Origin: Danio rerio
Taxonomy: Eukaryota > Chordata > Actinopteri > Cypriniformes > Danionidae
Reading direction: 5' to 3'
Length of the DNA stretch: 64,000 nucleotides
Assembly: GCF_049306965.1 (NCBI RefSeq)
Contig: NC_133199.1
Coordinates: 43,382,001 to 43,446,000, forward strand
Both the position numbers and the translations under genes were made by a program. The notes under the pieces were generated by a model. That model had not been told where the DNA came from, made no database searches, and saw only the letters and a list, made by a program, of their open reading frames with translations. Below, piece by piece: positions 12,137 to 22,671 of the stretch (positions within the stretch are counted from its first letter, which is position 1; each line of letters opens with the position of its first letter).

Positions 12137-12282
12137 TTAAAAAAGAGATCACCATTTCTTTCTCCAGCTGAACTTGATGTGCTCATGCAAAGTTATAGCA
12201 AATATGAGTGTTTATATTTAAAATGAAGCAACCATCAGTGAAACAGAGACAGCGTGGGAAAACAGCTGCTCAAGTTAATGCG
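12137..12282 (+). pseudogene. Myb/SANT-like protein fragment of a Harbinger element
   Basis: Translation gives KKRSPFLSPAELDVLMQSYS followed by KYE. After a frame change a later piece ends GKTAAQVNA. This matches the start of the Myb/SANT-like DNA-binding protein that accompanies the transposase in PIF/Harbinger transposons. In the family it helps bring transposase to the nucleus and to the element ends. Here only the N-terminal trihelix remains, with stops and a frame break, so it is dead. Confidence 0.6.
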
Positions 12283-12609
12283 TAATTTTTAATTTTAAGT
12301 ATTTAAACATTTTAAGTATAATAAAATAAGTAATGTAATGTGTGACGTTTATACTTTTTTTCTAAACTTTTTACACTTTTATCAGTTTTAATAAATTTAA
12401 CAGTGCACTTGTTATGTGTCGGCCTTTTTATTGATCAAGTGATAGAGGTTGATATAACATTAAGAAGGTAAGCAGTAATAAAATAATTTAGACAGAATAA
12501 TAATCCTATTAATCTAGTAACAGTGCATGTCGAAGGTTAAGTTAATTATTTATGAAAAAAAGGACAAGCCTCGTACGTGACTTTGTTCTGTGTGTGACAA
12601 ATGTAGGCA

Positions 12610-13245
12610 GTAGCTGTGTTTCCATCAAAATATAGGCTATTACATAAATTTGTGCAAAACTGGAATAACGCCTAAAAATAAAGCAGCGTTTTTATCCAAA
12701 GAGTCGAAGAGAACAGTCGTCACTTCCTGATTAACTTGCGCCAAGTAAAAACAGAATTACTGCGGTAGAAGAAGCTGCATCAATGATTTTTTATTTAATT
12801 AATGTACCTGAGCCTCAGAAGACAATTGACACACAATGAACACGTGGGGGCGTTTGAAGCCAGACGCGGAGATCTTGACACGCTCCAGACGCTCGGAGGT
12901 AATTAATAATATACACTAATACTGAAACAGTTAAGGCATTTTAGAATGACTGAAACACCATTTAAGATGTTCTACAGTGTGCTCAGTCTGCTGGTTTGTC
13001 CTTTCACACACATTTTCATCATCATCTCTAACAAACCATTTTTTTAATGTACATACTGTAATTTGTTAAGTGCACTTCGTAGTTTATGTGCATCTTATCA
13101 AATAAAAGTTTAACCTACTCAGTTATGCACATGTTATATTATGCGTATTTTCAAAAGTTATGTGAATCAGGACGTTTCCATCAATCTTTTTTATGCACAT
13201 CTCCAAAATGAGCTCTAAAATAGGTGTGTGGAAATGTAAGACTAA
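12610..13245. mobile_element. Possible second element nested inside the Harbinger copy
   Basis: The stretch begins near tgtgtttccatcaaaatata and ends near taggtgtgtggaaatgtaag, an imperfect inverted pair (GTTTCCAT…/…TGGAAAT) of the kind seen in fish MITEs. No frame inside shows a known protein. Boundaries are approximate. Confidence 0.35.
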
Positions 13246-13485
13246 TGCGAGAAATGCGCTTCATCTTTAAAAAGGGGAGGAGACCAACAGAAACTCAGAG
13301 TTTAGAGAATAAAACCTGCTCCGGACCAGGTTAGATTCACAGAGTAAGTTACCACGGTAACTGACTCTGAGTTAAAGTTAACTCTCTTTTAGAAACAGGC
13401 TTGACTTACCCTGCTTTCTCGAGTTTAACAAACCTGCCATTTTGAAACGGAAAACCCAGAGTTTCTCTCATTTCAGAGATCTCAT

Positions 13486-14850
13486 TTCAAAATCTGTGCC
13501 TATTTTGCTGCTTTTGTTGCTGTTGGTTAATAACATGAAAAAGTGAATTATACAAGAAGAAGAAGAAAAGATATCGAGAAGATCAGGTAAGACACTGGTT
13601 TTACCATGGCTTTATGCCCGCCGAGGCAAAACTTGCGTTATGAGGTTGTTTAATTTGTGCCAATTTTGTTGCTTTTGTTGTTGTTGGTTAATAAAATGAA
13701 AGTACATTTATACAAGAAGAAGAAGAAATGATATCAAGAAGAAGAGCAGGTAAGACACTGGTTTTACCATGGCTTTATGCCCGCCGCGGCATATTTTATG
13801 TTAGGAAGTTGGTAAATCTGTGCCTATTTTGCTGCTTTTGTTGTTGTTGGTCAAAAACATGAAAAAGTAAAAAATTATACAAGAAGAAGAAGAAGAAAGT
13901 TTTACCAAGAAGAAGATCAGGTAAGACGCTGGTTTTACCATGGCTTTATGCCCGCCGTGGCATGTTTTATGTTATGAGGTTGCTAAATTTGCGCCTATTT
14001 TGCTGCTTTTGTTGTTGCTGTTGGTTAATAACATGAAAAAGTAAATTATAGAAGAACAAGAAGAAAAAATTGTATAGAGAAGAAGATCAGGTAAGACTCT
14101 GGTTTTACCATGGTTTTATGCCCGCTGCGGTATATTTTACATTGTGAGGTTGTTAAATTCGAGCCCATTTTGCAGCTTTTGTTGTTGTTTGTTAATAACA
14201 TGAAAAAGTACATTTATAGAAGAAGAAGAAGAAGAAATGTTATCGAGAAGAAGATCAGGTAAGACACTGGCTTTAACATGGCTTTATGCCCGCCGCAGCA
14301 AATCTTACTTTATGAGGTTGTTAAATTTGCGCCTATTTCGCTGCTTATGTTTTTGTTATTGTTGTTGTTGTTGTTTAATATCCTAAAAAAAAATGGTTGT
14401 ATTATTACTGTTGAAGGGGGTTTCAAAACTTTTAATAAAGTAGTCGCCGACTTAAATGGTTAGCGGACCACATGATTGATGATAAATTTCTGACGGTATG
14501 ATGATAACCTTGATAAAAATATCAGTTTCACGGTATCAATGCATTGTGATTTCTGATTCAAAATAAGGTCTTTTGAAATGTCTGGGTAAAAAAAAAATGC
14601 CGCGCCATATTTTACGTTGTGAGGTTGTTAAATTCGTACCTATTTCGCTGCTTTTATTGTTCATGTTGCTGTTGTTGTTGGCTAATAACATGAAGTAAAT
14701 TAAACAAAAAGAAAAACATTTATTGAGAAGAAGATCAGGTAAGACACTGGATATACCATGTCTTTATGCCCTCCGTGGCAAATCTTACATTAAAGGGTTG
14801 TTAAATTTGCAAATATTTTGCTGCTTTTGTTTGTTGTTGTTGGTTAATGC
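13486..14850 (+). repeat. Tandem array, right part
   Basis: The same unit as at 7048-11910 resumes within the unit at aaaatctgtgcctattttgc. It gives six or seven further copies with donors near 13583, 13748, 13917, 14085, 14260 and 14735. The last copies are more diverged and lead into the tail block (gttactgtagacggtgcttt) that also occurs in the left part. About 95 bp of a unit is missing across the insertion, so insertion was accompanied or followed by a deletion. Confidence 0.85.
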
Positions 14851-14899
14851 AATGAAAATATAAATTATACAACAGTTACTGTAGACGGTGCTTTCAAAT

Positions 14900-15950
14900 A
14901 ACATTACATAAAGTAGCCTAGTCACTGACTTCCTTGGTTAGCGTACATACTACATGATTAAAATAAAATCTCAAACATAAGTGACTTTTATATGCTATAA
15001 ACTTTTATTAAAACAATTAAAGCTAAAAGCAAAAGTCTGAAAGTAATTTCTTCATGCCTTGCAAATCTGTTGCTCGAAAGATCATTTAAAAATATTAAAT
15101 ACACAAATAAAATGGTGTCCGTCCCATTTTAAAACTGAAATTAATTTAAAATTAATTATATATAATTTTATATATATAATATAATTTTAAATTAATTTAA
15201 AAACTGAATAAATATACGTTTACAAAAAAAAAATAGACTTGAATCTGCGGATTCCCGACCGTGCAGATTCTGTGTGGGCCTAGTTATAAGGTATGAAGCT
15301 TATATAACGTATGAAGCTGCGCTCACACTGGACTTTTCTCCCCATAGACTTCCATTCATACGCACGCGAATCCATCAGACTGGAAACACAAGCTCGTGCG
15401 TCAAGTTTTGCAGTTTAATCCATTGCAAAGTTCAAGATTGGTGAACTCTGACCTGCAAAATTGCATCACTTGACTGCAGTGAGGCCAATCGAGGATCAAA
15501 ACATGACCTCTCCGTACAGAAATTTAACATATGGAGCAATCGCTCACTTTTTTAATGTCTAATCATCTGATTTAATCTTCGCAAGCTCAAACTCTAGTAT
15601 GATTGTGGCATAAAACTGAGCTGAAATGTAATGACTGCTTTGTTTTTCTTATATGACTGTCCAAGAATTATCCTGTCTACACTGCTGGGACTAAACCTGA
15701 TTTAAAGCTAAGGTTGAACACGTTAAAAACCTATATATCTGTTATTATGTGCTTAATTTATGATATGATATTCTGAAAAAAGAAGATTGAACAATTACTC
15801 TACGGGGAAAGGTGTTTTGGGACAATAAATGGAGTGAATAGAGAAGGTGGAAGTTCATAAAAGTAAAACTAATAAACAAAAATCTCTTATTGTTTTAAGC
15901 TAAAATGGTATGTTTGTGTTTAAAAGGGGAATTGTTGGATTTATTTATTA
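14900..15950. other. Intergenic, AT-rich, no gene supported
   Basis: This holds AT-rich DNA and a transposon-like block around 15300-15600. That block starts gctgcgctcacactggactt, the style of end used by a fish hAT-type repeat; a relative lies near 44760. I find no coding evidence. Confidence 0.35.
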
Positions 15951-16150
15951 TTTATTAGGTTTTTTAAAATCTACACGAGCCTCAGTGTGTTTGTGTGTAT
16001 GTGTAATCATGTCATGTTGGCTGTCAGTGAAATCAGGTAATCATTATCGAGGGTGTAGTGTGTGTGTTTGTCCTCTGTGTGTCAGTAGTGTTCAGTGTTT
16101 GAGCTGTTCCAGGATCAGTTCAGTCTCTGTGACTCTGACTGACTGACGGA

Positions 16151-16178
16151 GGTTTTTGTACCACTCTTTATCACTGTG
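16151..16178 (-). other. V1 recombination signal sequence, 12-bp spacer
   Basis: On the + strand the order is nonamer GGTTTTTGT (16151-16159), a 12-base spacer, then heptamer CACTGTG (16172-16178), directly abutting the 3' end of V1. In V orientation this is CACAGTG-12-ACAAAAACC, a near-consensus 12-RSS. Confidence 0.93.
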
Positions 16179-16672
16179 TCAACACCCACCCAATATTGCT
16201 GATGAAGTGTGCACTCTGACAGTAATAGTGTTCAGCATCTTCAGTCTGGACTCCACTGATGCTCAGAGTGAAATCTGTATCATATCCACTGCCACTGAAT
16301 CTAGATGCAGTTCCTGACTCACGGATGTCTGTTTTATAAATCAGGAGTTTAGGAGCTTCTCCAGGTTTCTGTAAGTACCAGGACACACAGGGGTTTGGGC
16401 TGCAGTTTGAAGGTTCGCTAAGTTTGCAGCTCATCTGCACATTTTCTCCAGGTTTTACAGGTTCCACTGGACTTTGAGTCACTGTGATCTGAGCTGCACA
16501 TCCTGAGAAACAAATCATTCACACTATTAGTCTACAAAGATCATCATTTATCAGTCCATCTTTAAGCTTGTTCAGATGACACTACAGCTATAATATATTC
16601 AGATATAAACTGGTCACCTCGCAGGATGAAGCTGTATGAAAGAGTCCAGATGAAGACGATGATGAAGGTCAT
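16179..16672 (-). CDS. Immunoglobulin light-chain V gene V1 (leader + V exon)
   Basis: A germline variable gene whose product pairs with heavy chain after V-J joining. The leader exon (16672-16618) reads [18 protein letters not shown] and splits a Gly codon. The V exon (16502-16179) starts after acceptor ttctcag with [12 protein letters not shown]. Landmarks are the first Cys in [46 protein letters not shown] and a germline CDR3 ending NIGWV. CDR1 carries an additional Cys pair (NCSPNPC). There is no stop or frameshift and the splice sites and RSS are good, so it looks functional. FR2 and FR3 are kappa-like. Orientation is opposite to J and C. Confidence 0.92.
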
Positions 16673-16727
16673 GATGATGATGAAGATTGATGTGTGTGTC
16701 AGTGATGAAGTGTTCAACTCACAGCAC

Positions 16728-16758
16728 TATAAACACTCACAGCACTCAATATGCAAAC
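16728..16758 (-). promoter_or_regulatory. V1 promoter: octamer-like element and TATA box
   Basis: On the + strand TATAAA lies at 16728-16733 and ATGCAAAC at 16751-16758. In gene orientation this is GTTTGCAT followed about 17 bases later by a TTTATA box, then the leader ATG about 55 bases on. It differs from the classical light-chain octamer ATTTGCAT at the first base only. Confidence 0.75.
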
Positions 16759-16764
16759 ACACGT

Positions 16765-17205
16765 GTGGGCTCTCACTTATTTGCCATAGTTAAATTCCAT
16801 GACATGCCAATTATATTTGATACCAATTTCAAGTGTTTACACATACTGTACATTATTTTATTATTATTTATTTGTATTTATTTTCTATTTTAGTTCCTAG
16901 TTATTGCCTTAATAATAGGAAATATGAGCTAGACATTATGTATGACAGTTGGCAAAGTGAGATATGAGCTATATAGAAGACATATCTTGTAAGTACATAC
17001 TGCACAGGGCTTGTATGTGGATAGAAAGAGGCAATACAGGAGACCTATATGGCCTGTATATGCACATATACACCTCAATTTTGCCTATATGTGGCATATA
17101 TACACACACAGTGTGCAGCATATATATATTATCATATATGCTCATATATACTACATATAGGTTTCATATATGTCCTCATATAGGTTGTTTCCATGTGTGT
17201 AGAGT
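16765..17205. repeat. Insertion upstream of V1 with TATA/CATATA-rich repeats
   Basis: This stretch interrupts homology to the other V upstream regions, which resume near 17206. It is rich in words like catatatgcctatatg. I take it as a repeat insertion just upstream of the V1 octamer. The family is not identified. Confidence 0.5.
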
Positions 17206-17810
17206 TGAACAGTAATGTGTTGTAGTGGTGAACACAGCTGCACTGAGCGTTAATGTCAAATGAAGCTCTTGTGGTTTGATCTGCTCTATTCTGAGCTGCA
17301 GAAACTCTGAACACTGTTTGATTGGTTTAACTCTCTGAACTGGAACAGATTCACTTTCACTTCTGCTCATCAACTCATCATCAGACCCTCATCAAGTTTA
17401 TAACACTTTTACACCGTATAAATGTAATATTAATGAAATAAAACTAAAGATTAATTATGATTAATAATAATTATGATTAATTAGTTAATTAATGATAATC
17501 TTAACTGGTGAGTTATGATGAACAATTTAATTAATCATTTTCATAATAATCTACAGTATAATTTGAAAAATAACAGCATGTACTGTAAAAGTATGTTTTA
17601 AGTGATTTTAAAATATTGATAGTGGAGATGAGAAATTATGCTGAAACAATTACATGAGGATAAGTAGAAATTATTTTCAGAAATCCTGATAAAGCTCAAG
17701 CAAACTTTATATTAAAATCAATATGTGTTGGTTCAAAGCCATTGTGTGTGTTAAGTCTTTGAGCTGCTCCAGGATCAGTTCAGTTTCTGTGACTCTGACT
17801 GACGGACGGA

Positions 17811-17838
17811 GGTTTTTGTAACACTCTTTATCACTGTG
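17811..17838 (-). other. V2 recombination signal sequence, 12-bp spacer
   Basis: Nonamer GGTTTTTGT (17811-17819), a 12-base spacer and heptamer CACTGTG (17832-17838) abut the V2 exon. The spacer (aacactctttat) differs by one base from that of V1. Confidence 0.93.
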
Positions 17839-18294
17839 TGTACACTGGACCACTGTGTAAACTCTGACAGTAATAATGTCCAGCATCTTCAGTCTGGACT
17901 CCACTGATGCTCAGAGTGAAATCTCTGTTAGATCCACTGCCACTGAATCTAGATGCAGTTCCTGACTGGAGACGGTTTGTTAAATGAATCAGGAGTTTAG
18001 GAGCTTCTCCAGGTTTCTGTAAGTACCAGGCTAAACGTGGCCCATATGTACTGTCACTGTACACATTTGTGCTGGTTCTGCAGGTGATGGTGACGGGTTT
18101 GTCTGGTTCTGCTGTGATTGAGGGACTCTGAGTGACGCTGATCTGTCCTCCACACTCTGAAACACAACAAGAAGAAAATCAGCTGTAAATATATCGACAA
18201 TCCACTTGAAGAAATGAGTGAACATGAAAGCAGAGCTGGACAAACCTCGAGCAAACGCTGTGAGAGTCCAGATGAAGATGATGATGAAGGTCAT
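17839..18294 (-). CDS. Immunoglobulin light-chain V gene V2
   Basis: The leader exon (18294-18246) reads [16 protein letters not shown] plus a split codon. The V exon (18156-17839) opens [18 protein letters not shown], a different framework-1 family from V1. It then has [11 protein letters not shown], a long CDR1 ([11 protein letters not shown]), [17 protein letters not shown]3 [23 protein letters not shown] and CDR3 [10 protein letters not shown]. The frame is open through both exons, with a GT donor after the leader and acceptor gtgtttcag. CDR1 has no additional cysteines. It looks functional. It lies - strand, head-away from J1 at 22634, so joining needs inversion. Confidence 0.92.
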
Positions 18295-18346
18295 GATGAT
18301 GAAGATTGATGTGTGTGTCAGTGATGAAGTGTTCAACTCGCAGCAC

Positions 18347-18377
18347 TATAAACACTCACAGCACTCCATATGCAAAC
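18347..18377 (-). promoter_or_regulatory. V2 promoter: octamer-like element and TATA box
   Basis: TATAAA at 18347-18352 and ATGCAAAC at 18370-18377 on the + strand have the same spacing as at V1. A (CA)n tract starts immediately beyond the octamer. Confidence 0.75.
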
Positions 18378-18402
18378 ACACACACACACACACACACACA
18401 CT
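18376..18402. repeat. (CA)n microsatellite next to V2 octamer
   Basis: A short CA run directly abutting the octamer on its promoter-distal side. The same arrangement is seen at V3, V5 and V7. Confidence 0.9.
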
Positions 18403-18536
18403 GTGGATCTCGCAGATAAGCTCTAGTGTGTGAATCTGAATCTCTGCTGTGAGTGTGTGAGAGTATTCTGATTTAATTGTCTCTGATATTTTCATGGACA
18501 TCAGTAATCAAATCACCTGCCTTAATCTGAATAAGG

Positions 18537-18537
18537 C

Positions 18538-18577
<40 letters not shown>
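18537..18577. repeat. (AAT)n microsatellite
   Basis: About 13 AAT/ATA triplets without interruption. Confidence 0.95.
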
Positions 18578-18589
18578 TGAAGGTGTTTA

Positions 18590-19230
18590 CATGATTTGCT
18601 TTTTAAATGTTCTTTTCGTGATCTCGTTTACATGTTCGAGCACAGATCGATTAATGTTATTGCGTCACCACGATATCCAACGTTTCCTCCTGAGTTTCAT
18701 GTAGTTTTGGGTGTTTCATTTTTAATTTGTCGACTGAGTTCTTCTTGTGCTCTCATGAGTTTTCCCCAGGTTCTCCTGTTTCCCCCCCACAGTCCAAAAA
18801 CACGTAACCTACAGTTAGTAAATCGAACATATCAAATACCACAGCAAGCTCTGAGCAAGTGTACATCTCTCCTTAGCCAATCTGACTTGACTTTGAGGCT
18901 TTCTGTCCACACAAACAGCTGTTTTACAGCAAAAGTGTGTTTTGAACAGGTTTTGCTCTCCATCTGCTGCTTTCAGATCACACACTCAATATTCTCCCGC
19001 TCTGACTGCTGGACGCCATCATGCATTCACAATGGTATGAGCCGTTATGGGGGTCAAATCTAGATTTAGATCATCTATTACTTCAGTTATTCATATTATT
19101 ATTATTGGGGGATCAAGCTTAATGAAGGGGGTCAAACCCCCCTGTAATCCCCCTGAGTGTGTCCTTCATTCAGAGTCCTTCACTGAAGCTTCAGCTGCTT
19201 CTGCTGGTTGTAATAGTGGAGAAGAGCTGC
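18590..19230. other. Intergenic between V2 and V3, no gene supported
   Basis: A 155-codon open frame (18596-19063) shows no domain, no signal or splice context and has low-complexity stretches, so I do not call it a gene. Part near 18770-18800 (gttctcctgtttcccccc) resembles a SINE body fragment. Confidence 0.35.
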
Positions 19231-19714
19231 ATTGAGCAGGAAATGAAGTCAAATGAAGCTCTTGGGGTTTGATCTGCTCACTGGAGACGGAGCTGCTCTG
19301 ATCTGAGACCAGCAGAATCACTGAAGCTCACAATGCAAAGCAGATTTACACAGCAAACTCACACTTTCACTTCTGCTTCTGCCAGATCAGTGATGAGGAA
19401 CACATTCAGCATCAGCTTGAGATGAAGGAGCTGCTTAAAAAGAGCTCAAATGATTTTCAGATGGAGTTCAGTGTTCAAAACCAACTAATATACGGCATCA
19501 TTATTGATCAATCTGATATCAGTTTCCTCAGAGAGAAGCGCTGATCACAGTCTAGTAGAGCTGATCTGACTCACAACTCAATGTGTTCATCTGTGTGTGT
19601 GTATGTGTGTGTGTGTGTGTGGTGTGTGTGTTTGTCCTCTGTGTGTCAGTAGTGTTCAGTGTTTGAGCTGCTCCAGGATCAGTTCAGTCTCTGTGACTCT
19701 GACTGACTGACGGA

Positions 19715-19742
19715 GGTTTTTGTACCACTCTTTATCACTGTG
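19715..19742 (-). other. V3 recombination signal sequence, 12-bp spacer
   Basis: Nonamer GGTTTTTGT (19715-19723), spacer accactctttat and heptamer CACTGTG (19736-19742) abut V3. Confidence 0.93.
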
Positions 19743-20233
19743 TCAACACATCTTTACTGTTGATCCAGTGGTAAGTCTGACAGTAATAATGTCCAGCATC
19801 TTCAGTCTGGACTCCACTGATGCTCAGAGTGAAATCAACATTAGATCCACTGCCACTGAATCTAGATGCAGTTCCTGAATAACGGCTGCTTGTATAGTAA
19901 ATCAAGAGTTTAGGAGCTTCTCCGGGTTTCTGTAAGTACCAGGACACACATGAGTCTGGGCTGCAGGGTGCAGGTTGACTGAGTTTGCAGTTCATCTGCA
20001 CATTTTCTCCAGGTTTAACAGGTTCCACTGGACTTTGAGTCACTGTGATCTGAGCTGCACATCCTGAGAAACAAATCATTCACACTATTAGTCTACAAAG
20101 ATCATCATTTATCAGTCCATCTTTAAGCTTGTTCAGATGACTCTACAGCTATAATATATTCAGATATAAACTGGTCACCTCGCAGGATGAAGCTGAATGA
20201 AAGAGTCCAGATGAAGATGATGATGAAGGTCAT
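19743..20233 (-). CDS. Immunoglobulin light-chain V gene V3
   Basis: The leader exon (20233-20179) reads [18 protein letters not shown]. The V exon (20063-19743) opens [20 protein letters not shown] as in V1. The core is MNCKL, a CDR1 with an additional Cys pair (PCSPDSC), [40 protein letters not shown] and CDR3 QTYHWINSKDV. It is open throughout, with matching splice sites. It belongs to the same family as V1, V5 and V7. It appears functional. Confidence 0.92.
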
Positions 20234-20285
20234 GATGATGAAGATTGATGTGTGTGTCAGTGATGAAGTGTTCAACTCACAGCAC

Positions 20286-20314
20286 TATAAACACTCACAG
20301 CACTCAATATGCAA

Positions 20315-20316
<2 letters not shown>
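20286..20316 (-). promoter_or_regulatory. V3 promoter: octamer-like element and TATA box
   Basis: TATAAA at 20286-20291 and ATGCAAAC at 20309-20316 on the + strand have the same spacing as at V1, V2, V5 and V7. Confidence 0.75.

Positions 20317-20380
<64 letters not shown>
20317..20380. repeat. (CA)n microsatellite next to V3 octamer
   Basis: About 30 CA dinucleotides abut the octamer. Confidence 0.95.
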
Positions 20381-20926
20381 TCATCTACATCAGGACAGCA
20401 GATTTGTTGGTTGTGGTTTTGTGCTGCAGCTTTTCTAATAAGCCGCTTCTGAACTGTTGTAATATCTCTGAGCTCGGCTACATCAGTGTAATGGAGTGAT
20501 TCTATTCAGAGAGATATTCAGAGATATGTTTAGGGATATATTCAGTGTGTCGATGGTTGTGATGTTTGTAATATTTGAGGGCTGTAAATGTGGTTTGTTC
20601 TGCTCTATTCTGAGCTGCAGAAACTCTGAACACTGTTTGATTGGTTTAACTATTAGATCCAATTTATCCATGATTTATATTTATATTTAAATTGCTGATA
20701 AACCTTCAATAAAACTGATATTACAGTTATATTAAGTTATTCTGCACTGTTGAGTCTGTAAACTTGTTTTTGTTGAGTGCTTTGACTTTTGCTCTCTGTG
20801 ATGATGAAGAGTGACAGATTCATCTGGATGATTTTATTTCTGATGCTTGAGTGACTGTAGTTTCACATCCTCCTGTGAGCTGCTCCAGGATCAGTTCAGT
20901 CTCTGTGACTCTGACTGACTGACGGA

Positions 20927-20954
20927 GGTTTTTGTACCACTCTTTATCACTGTG
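20927..20954 (-). other. V4 recombination signal sequence, 12-bp spacer
   Basis: Nonamer GGTTTTTGT (20927-20935), 12-base spacer, heptamer CACTGTG (20948-20954). Confidence 0.93.
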
Positions 20955-21403
20955 TCAACACATTATTACTGTTGATGTAGTGGTAACTCTGACAGTAATA
21001 TTGTCCAGCATCTTCAGTCTGGACTCCACTGATGCTCAGAGTGAAATCTCTGTTAGATCCACTGCCACTGAATCTAGATGCAGTTCCTGACTGAAGCTTT
21101 TTCACATAACGAATCAGGAGTTTAGGAGCTTCTCCAGGTTTCTGCAAATACCAGAATAAGTAGTCATCTCCATCACTATCCCTGTACACATTTGTGCTGG
21201 TTCTGCAGGTGATGGTGACGGGTTTGCCTGGTTCTGCTGTGATTGAGGGACTCTGAGTGACGCTGATCTGTCCTCCACACTCTGAAACACAAGAAGAAAG
21301 TCAGCATTAGTCCTGAATGTCTGAGCTGTGAGATGCAGTGAAAGTGAGTCTGACCGTGGAGGATCAGCAGCAGAGAGCAGATGATCAGAGCGAGCGTCTT
21401 CAT
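20955..21403 (-). CDS. Immunoglobulin light-chain V gene V4
   Basis: The leader exon (21403-21355) reads [16 protein letters not shown] plus a split Gly/Glu codon; it is unrelated to the MTFII leader of the other genes. The V exon (21281-20955) is [34 protein letters not shown]1 [29 protein letters not shown]2 [29 protein letters not shown] and CDR3 [11 protein letters not shown]. It is open and spliced as the others. It is the V gene nearest to J1, about 1.2 kb away. No octamer like that of the other V genes is found upstream of this leader. Confidence 0.9.
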
Positions 21404-22508
21404 CTTCACTGAAGCTCAGAGAACTGAAGGACAGAGATGCTGATTCACAGTCAGACTGATATTGAGCTCCAGTGTCAGGGGCAGGACACACATTCAAAAC
21501 CTCCAGCTCACACTGAACACAGATCAGCAAGATCAGCATTAACAAAACCCTAATATTCAAATATAAACATTTTTAAATGAGCCTGTGCTCAAAGCAAGAG
21601 TGTAGATTTACTCTCCACCTGCACACAAAAACAAAGAAGAAGTGATGAGCTGAAATGATGATCATTCTCATGTGCTGTTCTGTTCATGCGCTTCATTTCA
21701 GGCTTTTGAAAACATTGTAAATAAGTAAATCTAATACACTTAATACTAAAAACAACATGAAATCAAGCAGGTCTCATGCTGCAATATTTACACAATTTCA
21801 GTTTGAGGAGGAATTAATCTTCTGGAAAGGGGCAGACATGTGACGCAACAACTATTTTATCTTGATTATTGTTTTTTAATAATTGTTTTGGAGGCCAAAA
21901 TCAGAAATAAATGTTGATTATTTACAGTCATGCCTACTGTTATGGTGGACTAGCAGCAAACTTGACTTGAAGTGACTTACACTTGTCTTTAATATGTCGC
22001 TTGTCTTACATTATGTCCTCGTCTCAGTTGAGTCTAATACAGTAAATCCTGACTGGATAATTTCCTTTCTAGTTTTGTGCTGCAAACATCTAAACGAACC
22101 GTAGCAGCCGCTCACTAGACAGCAGAGAAAGGCACAGCCAATCGCCATGTCCATATGTGTTTGAGGGAGATGGAGAACAGGATTGAACCCTTTCTGTACA
22201 TTTACATTAATGAGAGTTGACAGCATTATTTTATTTCGGACGTGACTAAATTATTGATGGGGTCATTTCAGTAATGGGTGGATATTGGTCTGGACACGTC
22301 TCCTCTCTCCCCGCTAATTCTACAGCCTTGTCCTGAAGAGTCTCCTTTGATTTCAGGAGTGTGTAGATGTTCATCAGGTGGTTTCAGAGTTTGGGTTTGG
22401 ACGTCAGACACACATCATTTATACACATTTTCCCTTGTTGATCAGCAAGTGAGGGTTCATTTTAATAAGGAGAATTAAAATAAGCATTAAATGAGGGAGA
22501 TTCATGTG

Positions 22509-22510
<2 letters not shown>

Positions 22511-22546
<36 letters not shown>
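22511..22546. repeat. (TG)n tract upstream of J1
   Basis: A TG run about 50 bases upstream of the J1 nonamer. The copy upstream of J2 is about twice as long. Confidence 0.9.
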
Positions 22547-22549
<3 letters not shown>

Positions 22550-22594
22550 GATGTGTGTGTTGTGAGCCTCAGTTCAGTCAGTGAAGCGTTCAGA

Positions 22595-22633
22595 GGTTTT
22601 TGTTCAGCCGCTCTATTAGTTTGTATCACTGTG
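22595..22633 (+). other. J1 recombination signal sequence, 23-bp spacer
   Basis: Nonamer GGTTTTTGT (22595-22603), a 23-base spacer and heptamer CACTGTG (22627-22633) directly precede J1. A 23-RSS on J with 12-RSS on V is the kappa arrangement. Both RSSs read in the same direction on the + strand, which gives inversional joining. Confidence 0.93.
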
Positions 22634-22671
22634 GTACACTTTCGGCGGCGGCACCAAACTGGATGTTGGCA
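22634..22671 (+). CDS. Immunoglobulin light-chain J segment J1
   Basis: A 38-bp J segment between the 23-RSS and a consensus donor (gtaagt). It encodes YTFGGGTKLDVG with the diagnostic FGXG motif, and ends in phase 1 so that the last A joins CC of the C exon to give a Thr codon. It is the only J found in this unit. Confidence 0.92.

Larger units (their letters stand above)
11911..13401 (+). mobile_element. PIF/Harbinger-type element inserted in the array
   Basis: The left end reads ggggcctgtttcagtaagga followed by gttcaaacaactcggagttt. The right end reads ttttagaaacaggc, the inverse of GCCTGTTTC. The sub-terminal sequence has repeated gagttt/actctgagtt words typical of fish Harbinger elements. 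Inside is a fragment of the Myb/SANT-like second Harbinger protein (see separate entry); no transposase frame is visible. A further Harbinger-like end follows at 13402-13485 (ttttgaaacggaaaaccc). Confidence 0.7.

Noticed and set aside
7048-14850. CRISPR-like or other direct-repeat/spacer array
   Set aside because: The sequence is clearly vertebrate nuclear. The units are contiguous variants of one sequence with microsatellite length changes, not constant repeats with unique spacers.
18596-19063. 155-codon open frame between V2 and V3
   Set aside because: No domain, signal peptide, splice context or composition supports it, and part overlaps a repeat-like stretch.
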